Shown here in pieces: positions 32,698 to 43,859 of a stretch of 64,000 nt of DNA. Position 1 is the first letter of the stretch. Each line of letters opens with the position of its first letter. Under the pieces are notes generated by a model. The model saw only the letters and a program-made list of their open reading frames with translations, did no database searches and had not been told where the DNA came from. The position numbers and the translations under genes are program-made. Location of the stretch: positions 372,001 to 436,000 of the forward strand of contig CM061256.1 of assembly GCA_022605425.2 (NCBI GenBank). Reading direction: 5' to 3'. Origin of the DNA: Hamiltosporidium tvaerminnensis. Lineage: Eukaryota > Microsporidia > Dubosqiidae.

Positions 32698-32700
32698 CCC
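32698..32700 (+). promoter_or_regulatory. CCC signal abutting RPN9 start, right
   Basis: TATAACCC directly precedes the ATG, identical to the left copy. Confidence 0.6.
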
Positions 32701-33765
32701 ATGAATCAAATAGAAACATATTTTTCACAAAAAAAGTGGTACAACCTTGCTTTATCAATTGAAGAAAATTTAGAAAAAAATAAATTAGTAAAAGAAATAC
32801 TTTTATTTATAGAAAATAAAATATTTCCTGTTTCTAAATCTTTCTATCCAACTACGTTTGCTTCAGTAGTTTTATCAACTATTAAACATAGAAACAGTAT
32901 TGATTTAATAGAAAAGGCACAGGAATTACTTCGAAACGATCTTTTAGAAACCGAAACACATTTTTTAGCTGTCGATTTTTTAGAAATTTACAGACTTGAA
33001 TTTATGTTGTTGAACGGAGATAAATGCCACACACAGGTTTATAATTTTTTAGAAAAAAAATTAAAAGATGCTCATAATAAGAAAATGATAGCAAATCTTT
33101 ACAGACTTTCGTATGAGTTCTACGAAATAATAGGAAAATACGAAGAAGCATATTCTTATCTTATAAAATATGTAGAAATATGTGGAATGCCTGACTACAA
33201 CGAAAGAAATTACAATATTTCTGATATTTCTCCAAAATTTCTTGCAGAAAAAATGGCTCGACTTTCTCTTCTTTCTAAAGATATTCATAATTATAATACA
33301 TTTTATACGTCACCAATATTTCCATATCTTGAGAATAAAGAACTTTCTGAACTTTATATAAATACAAAACAAGCAAATATTTCATTTCTAAAAAAAACCA
33401 ATTTAATTACAAAATATGGTTTATCAATTGATGGATTGATAGAAAAGGCTCATTTAATTTCTCTTCTGAATTATTTTTTTACACTTAAATCACATCGAGT
33501 AAGATTTGATGAAGCAGCAAAACTTCTTAATATTCCAAAAAGTGATGTACCTTCAATATTTTTAAAGTCTCTTAGTATGAAAATAGTCAAAGGCTATATA
33601 GACTGTGAAAAAGAAGAAATGGTTTTTACATTATTAATGTGTAAAATTTTAGAAACTAAAGATATTGATGATATGATTAATAAATTTGATTCTTGGAGAA
33701 GTAAAGTACGAAATGTAATAAATACCATGGATTTTGGAATTAAAAAATTAAAATTCTCAAAATAA
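32701..33765 (+). CDS. RPN9: 26S proteasome lid subunit Rpn9/PSMD13, right copy
   Basis: Second copy of Rpn9, 354 residues, differing from the left copy at only a handful of positions (for example D65N, S87F, R159L, D222E, N286S). The PCI/winged-helix C-terminus is intact. The reading frame runs five residues further, ending …KKLKFSK, because a T missing from the left copy is present here; this is probably the ancestral end. Both copies keep the full helical scaffold and start signal, so both may be expressed. A duplicated lid subunit gene is unusual in a reduced genome and may instead be two alleles. Confidence 0.88.
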   Translation: MNQIETYFSQKKWYNLALSIEENLEKNKLVKEILLFIENKIFPVSKSFYPTTFASVVLSTIKHRNSIDLIEKAQELLRNDLLETETHFLAVDFLEIYRLEFMLLNGDKCHTQVYNFLEKKLKDAHNKKMIANLYRLSYEFYEIIGKYEEAYSYLIKYVEICGMPDYNERNYNISDISPKFLAEKMARLSLLSKDIHNYNTFYTSPIFPYLENKELSELYINTKQANISFLKKTNLITKYGLSIDGLIEKAHLISLLNYFFTLKSHRVRFDEAAKLLNIPKSDVPSIFLKSLSMKIVKGYIDCEKEEMVFTLLMCKILETKDIDDMINKFDSWRSKVRNVINTMDFGIKKLKFSK

Positions 33766-34048
33766 AAAAATCCTGTGTAAATTTCTTGTTTTTTGAATTC
33801 TAAATATTTTACTTGTTTTTAAATTTTAAAAAAATAGCTTTTTAGTATTTTTTTCAAAATTATTTCTGGTTATAATTGTATAATTTTAGATAAATATTTT
33901 GCAGTATAAAAGTAAATTTCTATATATAAACTGCTTGGAGAATTCAAATATTCATTGTAAGAAATTTGCTAAAATAAGAGTATAATTTATTAAGAATTAT
34001 TTATAATTGTAATAACATTGATGGAATCTTATGAAAATTACATTGTGT

Positions 34049-34216
34049 TACAAACAATTTACACATTTTAAAATAATAATATTTTAAAAAATTTCTTTTG
34101 TTCTTTTAAAAATAGCTAAATTAAATATTTTATCAAACATATAATATTTTTATACTACTTTTAACCTAAAATAAATTTTAGAAAATTATTATTTTAAAAT
34201 GTGTAAATTGTTTGTA
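34049..34216. mobile_element. MITE-like palindrome, right arm
   Basis: Mirror of 2946-3113. TACAAACAATTTACACATTT and its complement form inverted ends of about 30 bp. The inverted repeats match each other better here than in the left copy. Confidence 0.6.
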
Positions 34217-34757
34217 ATATTTTATATAAATATAAATATTTTTAAATTTATTTATCATTCCATCCGTTTACTTGGAAATACTAAAGAATATTTGAGAATC
34301 GTTAAATTATTTACTGATATTTTAGATTCATTGACTAAATATAAATGAAGAATAAAAAGTTAATTAGACATTTTCTCTATATTAGTCGTAAAAGATTTTC
34401 TTGAGTATTTAATTATTTTTTTATTCCCTATATAAAGAATTTGGTCACCTAAGCTTTTCAATATCTTACATAAATGTATAATTTTTTAATTTATAGGTTA
34501 GTTTCATTCTTTTGTAAGTATTTTAACTAGAACCATTTGGAATTAGCAATCAACTCTCATAATCACTATGAAAGAAATAAAATTAGAAATTATCATACTA
34601 TTAGATATTTTCATAAATAGTTTATTAAAAATTAAAGTAGTTTGCTACCGTAATAATATCATAAACACGAAATTTATTCGAGTTGGATAGCTTCAAATAT
34701 AATTAAAATCGACGTTTTTTTAATTACTTGGTAAAAATATATAAAAGTTAATAATTT
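34217..34757. other. AT-rich spacer, right arm
   Basis: Nothing recognised; mirrors 2396-2945. Confidence 0.5.
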
Positions 34758-34995
34758 TATATCAAAGATTTTTTTAGGTTCTGCTGCATATTAATAGAAT
34801 AATTCTATTATGGTGCTATCCTTTCGATAGAATCATAATTGCAATTTTTTTGTTAAGATATAAAAATTGATCCGTCTAGAGTTTAATTAAGTTAATATAG
34901 GAAGTATAAAAAACCCAAATAATTATACAATAAGAGTAATTAAACTACGAGTGCTTGAATTTAGAAGTATAATACATTTTTAATCGAGGAATGTT
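34758..34995 (+). repeat. Dispersed repeat B, right-arm copy
   Basis: Sense-orientation copy. It contains a short hairpin CTATCCTTTCGATAG and the palindrome AATAGAATAATTCTATT. Compare 2162-2395 and 55965-56190. Confidence 0.7.
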
Positions 34996-35539
34996 AAAAT
35001 AGGGGTATTATATAGATGACCACATCAAAAACTATTGTTTAGAAATGAGTCTGTGAAATTAATGTGAATTTCATTCTTAAATTTTTATGAGATATAAACT
35101 ACACTGGATATATAAGTCAATATTCTATAATCCTGTATTACAACAGCTTATAAAAAATTATAAATAAAGAACTGTTTCAGAATCAATGATCTGGCGTGAA
35201 TTGGATTGTGGCTTAATCAACAAAATAAGAAATTTATAGAGAAAATAGAATAACTGTGAATGTAAAATGGGTTGACTCTTATAAAACGATTTATCTGAAA
35301 AAGGAATAAACTCAATAAAAGCCAGACATTGATTAGCAATAGAATACCTTTGCATTCCATTTGTTAATCCTCTAAACAGAAAGACAACTTATCAGAATCG
35401 GTAAATAAGATATTTAAAAAATTAAAATTTTAAAACAAAGATAATTTAAAACCTATAAATAAATTTAAATAGAAAGTAAAATGAAATTAAGAAATAATAT
35501 ATTTAATATATCAAGAAAAGACAAATAATAAAGATATAA
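34996..35539. other. AT-rich spacer downstream of right DOHH
   Basis: No supported gene. A 65-codon minus frame (35158-35355) is not conserved as a frame in the left arm. Confidence 0.5.
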
Positions 35540-36469
35540 TTATACTTTGCAATACTCTGTTTCTGTTGACATTTCATAAGCACAAATATCCAAAGCAACT
35601 TCTGCACTTTCTCTAACGATGTCAGCATCACAGTTAAGATATTTCATAAGAATTTTGTGACATTCATCTGTACCAATTGCCCCGATTGCTTCTGCACATT
35701 CATGTCGAACCATATCGTGTTCGTTTTCATTATCAAGTACTTCTTTTAGATAAAGAATGCTCTCTTTCATTTTTAATTGTCCTAATACAAATGCTACTTC
35801 ATGTCTAAATAGGGCAGAATTATCTTTAAAGCCTTTCACCAATATACTTATGTTTTTCTTATTTCTTAAAGAAAACATAGCACCGTATCTAATATAAATG
35901 TCAGAGTGCTTCAAATATATAAATTCTAAGTAATTATCATTAATAATCAAAGGATATGCAGGATCACAAGAATCGAATTCTGATAATTCTATTTTATCAA
36001 ATTGAATAGAAGAATCGGATGAAGTATAATTTTTTAAAAAATTTTCACCTTTTTCAAAATTTATTTTATTTTCTGATTTATGATGATTTTCTATTTTTTT
36101 GATTGCTAAATAACATGTTTCTCGAACAGGAATTGAAATATCCTTAAGAAATGATTTTAAAAAATCGATATCATTTTTATCAAGAAAATTTCCAAGTGCT
36201 TCTGCTGCTTCGTGTCTTACGATCTCATTTTCTGCGGTATTGCTTAAAACATCTTTTAAAGTTTGTATACAAGTTGGATCTCGCATCTGTCCAAGTACAT
36301 ATGCCAATTCGTGTTTAAGTAGAACGGATTCATTGTGAAATGCAGACATAATGCTTAAAACTGATTCTGTATTGTTTATGTTGCGCAAAAAGAACAATGC
36401 GCGCATTTTCTGTGATATATTATAATGTTTTCCGTTTAAAATATCTCTTGCTTTATTTATTTCTAGCAT
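35540..36469 (-). CDS. DOHH: Deoxyhypusine hydroxylase (HEAT-repeat), right copy
   Basis: Second copy of the eIF5A deoxyhypusine hydroxylase, 309 residues with no length change from the left copy. All four His-Glu iron-ligand pairs are kept (53-54, 86-87, 223-224, 256-257). Differences cluster in the non-catalytic linker (residues about 141-193), as expected for relaxed positions under overall constraint. ATCCCATACG precedes the ATG, as in the left copy. Confidence 0.93.
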   Translation of the reverse strand: MLEINKARDILNGKHYNISQKMRALFFLRNINNTESVLSIMSAFHNESVLLKHELAYVLGQMRDPTCIQTLKDVLSNTAENEIVRHEAAEALGNFLDKNDIDFLKSFLKDISIPVRETCYLAIKKIENHHKSENKINFEKGENFLKNYTSSDSSIQFDKIELSEFDSCDPAYPLIINDNYLEFIYLKHSDIYIRYGAMFSLRNKKNISILVKGFKDNSALFRHEVAFVLGQLKMKESILYLKEVLDNENEHDMVRHECAEAIGAIGTDECHKILMKYLNCDADIVRESAEVALDICAYEMSTETEYCKV

Positions 36470-36474
36470 CGTAT

Positions 36475-36477
36475 GGG
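36475..36477 (-). promoter_or_regulatory. CCC signal before right DOHH
   Basis: Minus-strand CCC 5 nt before the ATG, conserved between the two arms. Confidence 0.55.
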
Positions 36478-37569
36478 ATCAATTTTTTTTTTGAATTTTT
36501 TATTTTTTTTGATTATAAAATTTTATTGAAAAAAGGCACGATTTTGCAATTTATTTCAAATAATGTGACAATGACAATCAATTAATCTAAAACTCAAACG
36601 AGTCTATATGAATCAATTTTAATTCTATTGCTATAAAATTTCAAATATCTATGGTTATACGAATAGTATGTTTAATATTATTGTATTCTTTAGAGAACTT
36701 ATAAACGTAACCAATTTTTTTCCCGGTTTCGATAAAATTATTTCCAAAATAAGTATATTTTAAACATATCTCTCTGAAATATAAGATTTTATAAAATTAT
36801 AAGAAACATTTATCGTACAAAACATAAACTACAATAACATCATATTCACCCTCTACTTTTAGTTTTAAACGAAACAAATAAATATAGGTAATACACACCA
36901 AATTTGTACGAAAAATGAAATTTGAGTTTTGACTTAGGTTTTTTGTGCGAAATTAAACACATTTTTAAATTACAAAAAAATTAAAAAAAGTCAGTCCAAC
37001 ATTGTTTAAAGAATCTATTTATAATGTGTGCTAAATTAAGATTTTTAACTATGGAAAAATAAATTAAAAACAGAAAAATAATTTTACTAACAAACTCGAT
37101 CTATGCTTTGAGTAAAAACTGTTGTTTAAAACTTGGTAGAATTTTATGTAAACAGAGTAAATATTTTCTTCTGTGTATTACAAACATAGAAATGATAATA
37201 AATTTATTGATATGGTTTTGAATAAATAATCCTTTGGTCGTATTTAAGGCATTATATATCCGTGGTATGGATTTTTGCAGTTATTTATGTACTAAAATGT
37301 TGGACGCTTTTTATTTTATCATGACGCAAAATAAATATATTATTGAAAACGGCAATATAGAAACTTAAGAACTTTCAGATCAAAACACCAAAAATATATT
37401 TTATGGTACTTCATGTAAGATAAGTTTTAGTTTTTATATTTTTGACATAAATAAGAAAAAAAAGTTGCAGTTGTTTGGTGAAAAAAATTTACAATGGTTT
37501 TTGAGCATCATTGTAAAAATTTCTTGTATATTATTAAGATTTATTTCATATGATATTTATCCGTAAAGA
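36478..37569. other. AT-rich region across the outer end of the right arm
   Basis: 36478-37152 mirrors the first bases of the window. 37153-37569 is unique AT-rich DNA with no recognised gene. Confidence 0.5.
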
Positions 37570-38235
37570 GTGGAATCTTTTACATTGTTTTTATGATATT
37601 AACGCATTTCGAGATTATGGTTAGATAACTACTTCCCCGGTGTTCCATCAGAAACCCATATGAATCCTAAATCTTATATACGGATATCTAAAGGGATTAG
37701 AGAACCAGTTTAATAGGCGAGGCAGTTGCCACAAATTTGTTGATATATACCTCGGTATGTAATCATTTTTAAATCGACTTAGGATGTCCTAGAACTAGCA
37801 GTGTTTCCATTACACTGCGCTTCCTGAGCCGATTACCTTCGATTATTATAAATCTCGGCGACTTTAATTGGGTTAAACTAGATATCGCAATGTCATACCG
37901 ACAGGCATTACCTTTGTTTAGTATTCCTGGTTTTTTTGTTGTTTTGTATCTACTAGGCGCCAAGCCTTTTAACACGGGCGAGTAAGGCTAGGATTACATG
38001 CTCCAAATGTAAATTTTCTACAATTTAGCTGTTTTTTCAGATCTGGTTGCATAATTTGTTTCTTTTATATATAATTTCACGGATTTATAAATCTTCATTT
38101 CCTATACAAATTGCCAGTGAGTATCCGAAAAGTTGGTTTGATTTTTGACTAATGGAAATTTAAACAAAGATATTTACATCAATTTCACATATTTATTACC
38201 AAAAGAATGGGTTTTTATCTAGATATGTTTCCAGC
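37570..38235 (+). repeat. Repeat A copy 4 (old, diverged)
   Basis: Matched by islands: ATGATATTAACGC, AATAGGCGAGGCAGTTGCC and AGGCGCCAAGCCTTTTAAC, in the same order and spacing as the consensus. Ends are fuzzy. Confidence 0.75.
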
Positions 38236-38829
38236 CATCATTTATAGTATAGATTTACGATAGATATATAGTGTTCCGTTTTCTAGAATTAAGTGTGCCG
38301 AAATCTGGCAATATAACAGTTCAATTATCTTCAAAGAAAATTGTTGAGGTGAATTTGTTTCCTTGTAAAGATCAATCTCAGAAAGGCTCTATCTCTTCAT
38401 ATTAGAAATTATCACAAACTAATAACTTTGTTTCTATTTTTATAAATTTTTAGGTTTTAATATAATTTACGGATGTAATCGAACATTAAAAATTGTTTAT
38501 CATACATGAAACCCATTTTAGAAGGTTCGAATTAAATATATATTTACAAATCCTAAAATTTTCTTTTAATACAACAAAAATCTTCAATTTCACAGAACTC
38601 ATGGTTTAAAATTTATGTTAACTCACTTTATCGATTAATTCTGAGTTAGAAGTATAACTTTTTTAATTATAAAAACATAACTGATAAGCTTTAATATATC
38701 ACGTTTTGAAGATTTTTTATATGGTATTCCAGTTTTTTTTCTTATATTATAAAATTGCAAATGATATCGTAATCTAAATCGACATAGATTTTTATTTTTA
38801 CAATGAGTTATGAAGCTAGTATGTTTTCC
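38236..38829. other. AT-rich gap
   Basis: No gene recognised. Confidence 0.5.
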
Positions 38830-38975
38830 CGAAAGGCAGCCAAGTTTGAAGTAAGTCTCTAGCAAGGAGATCGCCTTTCTACTCATCGTTCGTTTATTAT
38901 AATAAAATTGGATATTTCTAGAAATAAGAGAAATGTTTTTATATATTTAATCCATTCCGGTACCTCCTCTTTTTG
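38830..38975 (+). repeat. Direct repeat pair, copy 1
   Basis: GAAAGGCAGCCAAGTTTGAA, then a GTCTCTAGCAAGGAGATCG block, recurs about 290 bp downstream with substitutions. Non-coding; origin unknown. Confidence 0.65.
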
Positions 38976-39119
38976 TTAAAACCTATATATTTTTTATAAA
39001 TTACTAAACTTAAAATATAAAAAAAATTTCAAGATTTTGTGTATAAATAATACCACAAGTGCATTACAATCTAATGGTTTATTTGTTTTCTTTATTATTT
39101 TCTATGGTTTTGTCGTAAG

Positions 39120-39265
39120 TCTCTGGAAGGCAGCTAAGTTTGAAGTACGTCTCTAACAAGGAGATCGTCTTTTTGCTCCCCGTTCTTTTGTTATTATGAA
39201 AATAATTATTTTTAGAAATAAAAGAATTGTCTTTATTGGTTTTATTCATCTTGGCACACCCTTTT
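39120..39265 (+). repeat. Direct repeat pair, copy 2
   Basis: GGAAGGCAGCTAAGTTTGAA, then a GTCTCTAACAAGGAGATCG block; the partner of 38830-38975. Confidence 0.65.
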
Positions 39266-39290
39266 CTAAGTTTAAAATATAAAATATAAA

Positions 39291-40014
39291 ACTTTATTTA
39301 AAAATATCACATCTTTTTTAAAATAGTGGCAAGTGTTATATTTGTTTTCATGACATTAACACAGTTCTAGGTTTAACATAAATAACTGCTACCCCAAAAC
39401 TCCATCAGTAACCCCTGCGATACCTACGTCCCAAAGCCTTTCATCTACCAGGTGTGTAGAACCTAATTACTAGGCGAGGCAGTTGCCCGGAGTTCGTTAA
39501 TGTCCGTTGCATGGAGTGTGATCGAAGGCTCCCCGGGCTTCCCCAAGACTATGCAGCATTCCCACTTACTCTACACTTTCGGAACCCAATAAACTTCTAG
39601 CTAAGATATATTTCAGAGACTTACATGGGGTCCACCTAGACAGTGCAATGTCATACCAACAGGTATAACCTGCTACTTAGCTCTCCCGGCTTTAAATGGT
39701 TTTTTGTTTTATATCTCCCAGGCGCTAAGTCTTCTAACCCGAGTGAGCAAGGCTATGTTTCCATGCTTTTACATGGCAATTACCTACATGTTCAGCTGCG
39801 GTCTGCAATCTGGTTACATAAAAAACTACAAATAAATTTGTAGAAAAAGTTTCTCCATTTCTTAGACCTCTTCTCCTCATAACAACTCCCATGGAACAAC
39901 CGAAGATGTAGTGTAGTTTTATTCCCACCAAAAATCCAAACAATGACCTCACACCAGTTTCACACACTCATTGCCAATCAGAAAGTTTTTTATGTAGTTA
40001 TCCTCCCTCCACCT
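39291..40014 (+). repeat. Repeat A copy 5
   Basis: Well-preserved copy, with a short deletion in the GAAGGCCGAAGCCCCC block (about 39525-39540). One terminal GTGGTTATCCTCC-type unit. Confidence 0.9.
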
Positions 40015-42224
40015 TATTTGATCAAATATAATATATTTTAAATATTTTAATTAATTTTTAAGATGTAGAATCTAGAATCGATTTCTTCGGTACTATTTTC
40101 TAAATTTACACAATTATTCTCGCATTTCTAATTAAATTATCATTTTTAATATTTTGATGAGCTGAAATACGGTTGCTCTCTTTTTTAGAAAGAAAATTGT
40201 TAGGTAGAATTGTTTTAAATTTTATTTACATTTGATATTTCTATCAAATTGTCTCTTTTGTAGAAGAAAATTTTTTTATGATTTTTAATTTAAAACAATA
40301 TTGCCTTAGTCGTGTTTTTTTCGAGAAAATATTCCGAATATTCTTGCTATAATTTTTAAACTTGTTTTCTAAATCAATAAATCTCCATACTTTAAAAGAT
40401 TATAAAGTGTGTAATAAAAAAACTTCTGATTTCTTTAGATGTAGCTAAGAAAGTTGCTGGAATGTCATTAAGAAATGCATTTTTTTTATAATTAAAAAAA
40501 TTACTTGTATAACAACGAATAAAGCTTAGATAGAACAGAATCCGGAAATAAACTGCTGTATTTTTGCCTTTAAAGACGACCTAAGGTCTTGTTTCTTACA
40601 TTTTTGGAAGAATGTGTTGAATTTCGACTTAAAAAGACAACCTTAAAAATAATTAATGGTAATATGGATATCTAGCCTCAATAATAAACGTATTACTGGT
40701 CAAATATATTATATTAGAGATTTTTATTAGATCAAATTTAAAACGCTTAAATAAAAAATTTATGTGACGAAATAAACAATCAAAAATTACATTCAAAGAT
40801 AAATAAAGGCAAATGCCATTAACCAGCGTTATATTAAGGCTATCTGAAATACGACAGGACATTGAAAATTAGATATGAGATAAAGCAGTATTTTAATATA
40901 TCTAAAACAGAAATGTGTCATACAAATCAGAAAAAACATCTCAATAAAATAATAAATCAAGTAATGTCATAAAATTTTGACATCCAAGTTTGAAAAAAAT
41001 ACATCCATATGTACAGAAGGTGGAACGAAGAGCTCTCTGTGTTTATTTCATTCCAAAAAATGAATAAAATTTAATTTTTGCAAAACGAATAAGTTCACAC
41101 AGTGCCTGGCTTTTCAAAAAAAAGTATGCGGAAAAAACGAAACTAATAAAAAACAGATTTAAAAAGCCAGGATACTAAATCATATATATTTGGATTGTTA
41201 AGTTAATTCTAGAAAGATACCTTTTTGTTATTTTGAATTTTACTAATTTATTTCAAACATTAAAAACAAAGAAATTAAAATTTTTATTTTTCTTCTATAA
41301 ATTTTGAGGTAGAACTCTTGTTTAATCAAATCTCGGGATGATATGATTGCAAAATATTATGAGAAAAAACTTACGAAGTGAAATATTAATAACTATATAG
41401 GCTTGATAGAGTTGATGGTCGCTTAAAATCTTGCATATCATTTCTTCTAATTTAGAACAGCAAATATAAACATATAACTAACTTCTTTGATATTACTAAA
41501 TGTAGATTCGAAGCAGGCAAAAGATAGAAAAACATACTAAGTTTTGCTCTCTCTTTCATAAAATATTTGGCCAAAAAAAGATTCCAAATAATAAATAAAT
41601 ACAGAATCTAAAAATTCCAATGATATATTTAAAGTCAGAAGTTACTAATGAAAAGTCAAGTTTCGTGCCAAATATAGAATAAATTGATATAGTGATTTAT
41701 AAAGCGTATAGAAAAGAGACTAATAAGTATTTTTAGCATTTTAATAATATTGATATAAAATTTCCCCTTGAAAATAAGCTTATTCATAATAGAACATATA
41801 TATACTCTTTTCTTATTTTACAGAAACGGTTATTAAATATGAAAACCAATGTTATAATACTCATTTATAAATTATATTTCTTGAGTTTAAAAGTGATTTA
41901 TTGGAGAGAAAGATTCGATTTAGCATACAAACACCAATGTAAAAGGATTGTTTTATTTGGTTTACAAAACTACTTTTATTATTTAAAATTCTATGTTTTA
42001 TTAGCATTATTTTTTTGCTTTTCATAAATTCTTTAACTACTTCAAATAAGTATTCCCTTGTTAAAAGATTGTATAAAATTAAACTTCGAATTCGCTATTT
42101 AAATTTTTGTATTTAAACATAAATTATTAGATAAAAAACAAAAAAAAATTAATTATAAAATGTTTTTATTATTTTTGATTCTTTTGTAATTTAATTTAAA
42201 AATAAATGACAAAAAATTTATAAT
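40015..42224. other. Long AT-rich gap
   Basis: No supported gene. A 62-codon hydrophobic frame at 41839-42027 (+) lies next to the membrane-protein gene but has no independent support. Confidence 0.45.
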
Positions 42225-43124
42225 TTATTCGTCTAAAAAAGAAACACCGTCATAAATACCATCGACGATGTTGAACGCAAGTATTTCAGATGTTGACATG
42301 TATGTTATATCCCCTCGATTTCGAGCAGCTTGTATTTTTTTTGATGCGTTAACATTCGAACTGTTCAAATCGTGTACAGTAAGAAGCGGCACTGTTGATA
42401 TTTTTTCGTTTGGCCTGCTACTAATTTTTTTTTCTTTATCTGCGATTTCATTATTATTTATTGTGATTTCTTCGATTTTTACAGTTTTCTGTATCTGTTT
42501 TTGATTTTTCAATATCGAGTTGTAATTTTTTTTAGGAATATGATTTTCTTCATTATGAATATGAGAGTTTTCCTTTTCGACACAGGTTTTAGGCTTTAAA
42601 ATGCCCCTAGTCTCAACATCCTGAATTATGCTTGGTCTTTCTAATTCTGCAACCATATCAACAGATTCTAAATTGAGTGGAAATCCAAGATATGTACATA
42701 TGTCTTTAAAACATATATTTCTTTGGATTTGGAATACAAAATTTTCAATAAATATATGTATTTTATATGTTATCATAGCAAATATTTTATAATATCTTTG
42801 CCAAAGCGAATAACTAATGGATCTGTTTCTACATTCGAGACCTCCCAGAACAAAAATAGGCAGCAAATATTTTTTATACAAAAACAGGATGATAACTTTA
42901 ATTATTTCCTTGGTTTGTAATATAAAAAAACAATGTATTCGGACGGCAAATATTATTACTTTTACAACTGGATTTAAAATATAACAGAGAAAAATGTCTA
43001 TAAATTTCATAATTTTCGTAATCAAATTGTATTCAATGCCGATATTTGTCAAGTATAAAATTGATTTTAAAACTTCAGATGGAATAGTAAAAAAAATCAA
43101 GATTATTATATTGTCGATGCGCAT
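42225..43124 (-). CDS. Putative membrane protein, paralog 1 of a pair (299 aa)
   Basis: Family not recognised. The N-terminal half (about 1-150) is strongly hydrophobic with several possible membrane or amphipathic helices. A conserved central block contains LLPIFVLGGLE, then WQRYYKIFA, KIHIF, then NICFKDI and a GF pair. A hydrophilic stretch (about 165-265) follows with a shared QKTVKI motif. The C-terminus is the best conserved part: GDITYMSTSEILAF, then DGIYDGVSFLDE. The paralog at 47241-48113 has the same architecture in opposite orientation about 4 kb away, with a dead integrase between. There is no CCC signal; the leader reads AGTAACAAAAATG. Shared motifs across a diverged pair imply a real, selected gene. 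Confidence 0.8.
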   Translation of the reverse strand: MRIDNIIILIFFTIPSEVLKSILYLTNIGIEYNLITKIMKFIDIFLCYILNPVVKVIIFAVRIHCFFILQTKEIIKVIILFLYKKYLLPIFVLGGLECRNRSISYSLWQRYYKIFAMITYKIHIFIENFVFQIQRNICFKDICTYLGFPLNLESVDMVAELERPSIIQDVETRGILKPKTCVEKENSHIHNEENHIPKKNYNSILKNQKQIQKTVKIEEITINNNEIADKEKKISSRPNEKISTVPLLTVHDLNSSNVNASKKIQAARNRGDITYMSTSEILAFNIVDGIYDGVSFLDE

Positions 43125-43859
43125 TTTTGTTACTACTATTATTTCCGTCTATTATATTTTTCTGAAAATAGAGAACAAATTAGATTTGAACATATTCCCC
43201 TTATCTTTGATATCAAATAAATTGGTAAATTTTCTCAAAATTCTGAAAATAATTTATCATAAAAACAAACCAATAAAATTTTTTGTGTATTAATCTATTT
43301 TCGAAAAATATGAAACTTAATATGCCAAAAATTCATAATTAGTACCTAGATTATTTTTGAAACAACCGAAATTAATCTTTAGGATATAATGATATTTGAT
43401 CTAAAATTTTAAATATCGTTTTACACCAAGAGTCACAAAACTTTTTATTCAGTAAGCTTTATTTACTTCTATAAAAAGTCTAGAAGGTCATGAACCCATT
43501 AGCCTTTAAACCAACATATTGAAAGTACTTTTTTTATGTTTATTTCAAACCTATTCTACATCCATAAAAGAAATTTCACATAAAGCTCTAAAAAGATTTA
43601 TTGATTTCGATTTATAAAAAAATTCATTTATTCACTCCAATTCCTTTTTAAGCCATTTTATCATCATTTAATATTTTTCTTTTATTCTTATATTTTTTTT
43701 ACTTTAAGAAATGCAAGGAAGAAGAAAACAAAAAAACAATCATTAAGAAGTTAAAATGAAAAATAATGGAAAAAATTACTTTAAAAAAACAAACTGTAGA
43801 TGTTCAGAAGCGGAATTTAATCATTCGTGTTTTTGTGAAGATGAGATAATTCATTTTCA
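43125..43859. other. AT-rich gap
   Basis: No supported gene. A 38-codon Cys-containing frame at 43755-43871 runs opposite the integrase relic and is likely incidental. Confidence 0.45.

Larger units (their letters stand above)
29590..37152 (-). repeat. Right arm of large inverted duplication
   Basis: Mirror image of the first 7.5 kb. Homology stops at about 37152, exactly opposite base 1, so the real duplication may be longer on the other side. DOHH and RPN9 are intact here and the LRR gene is full length, unlike its left counterpart. The unique sequence between the arms is about 20 kb. Either this is a real genomic palindrome with a long spacer, or two haplotypes or loci were joined in assembly; sequence alone cannot decide. 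Confidence 0.93.

Noticed and set aside
41839-42027. 62-codon hydrophobic frame
   Set aside because: Composition is what AT-rich DNA gives by chance; no CCC signal, no paralog at the other membrane gene.
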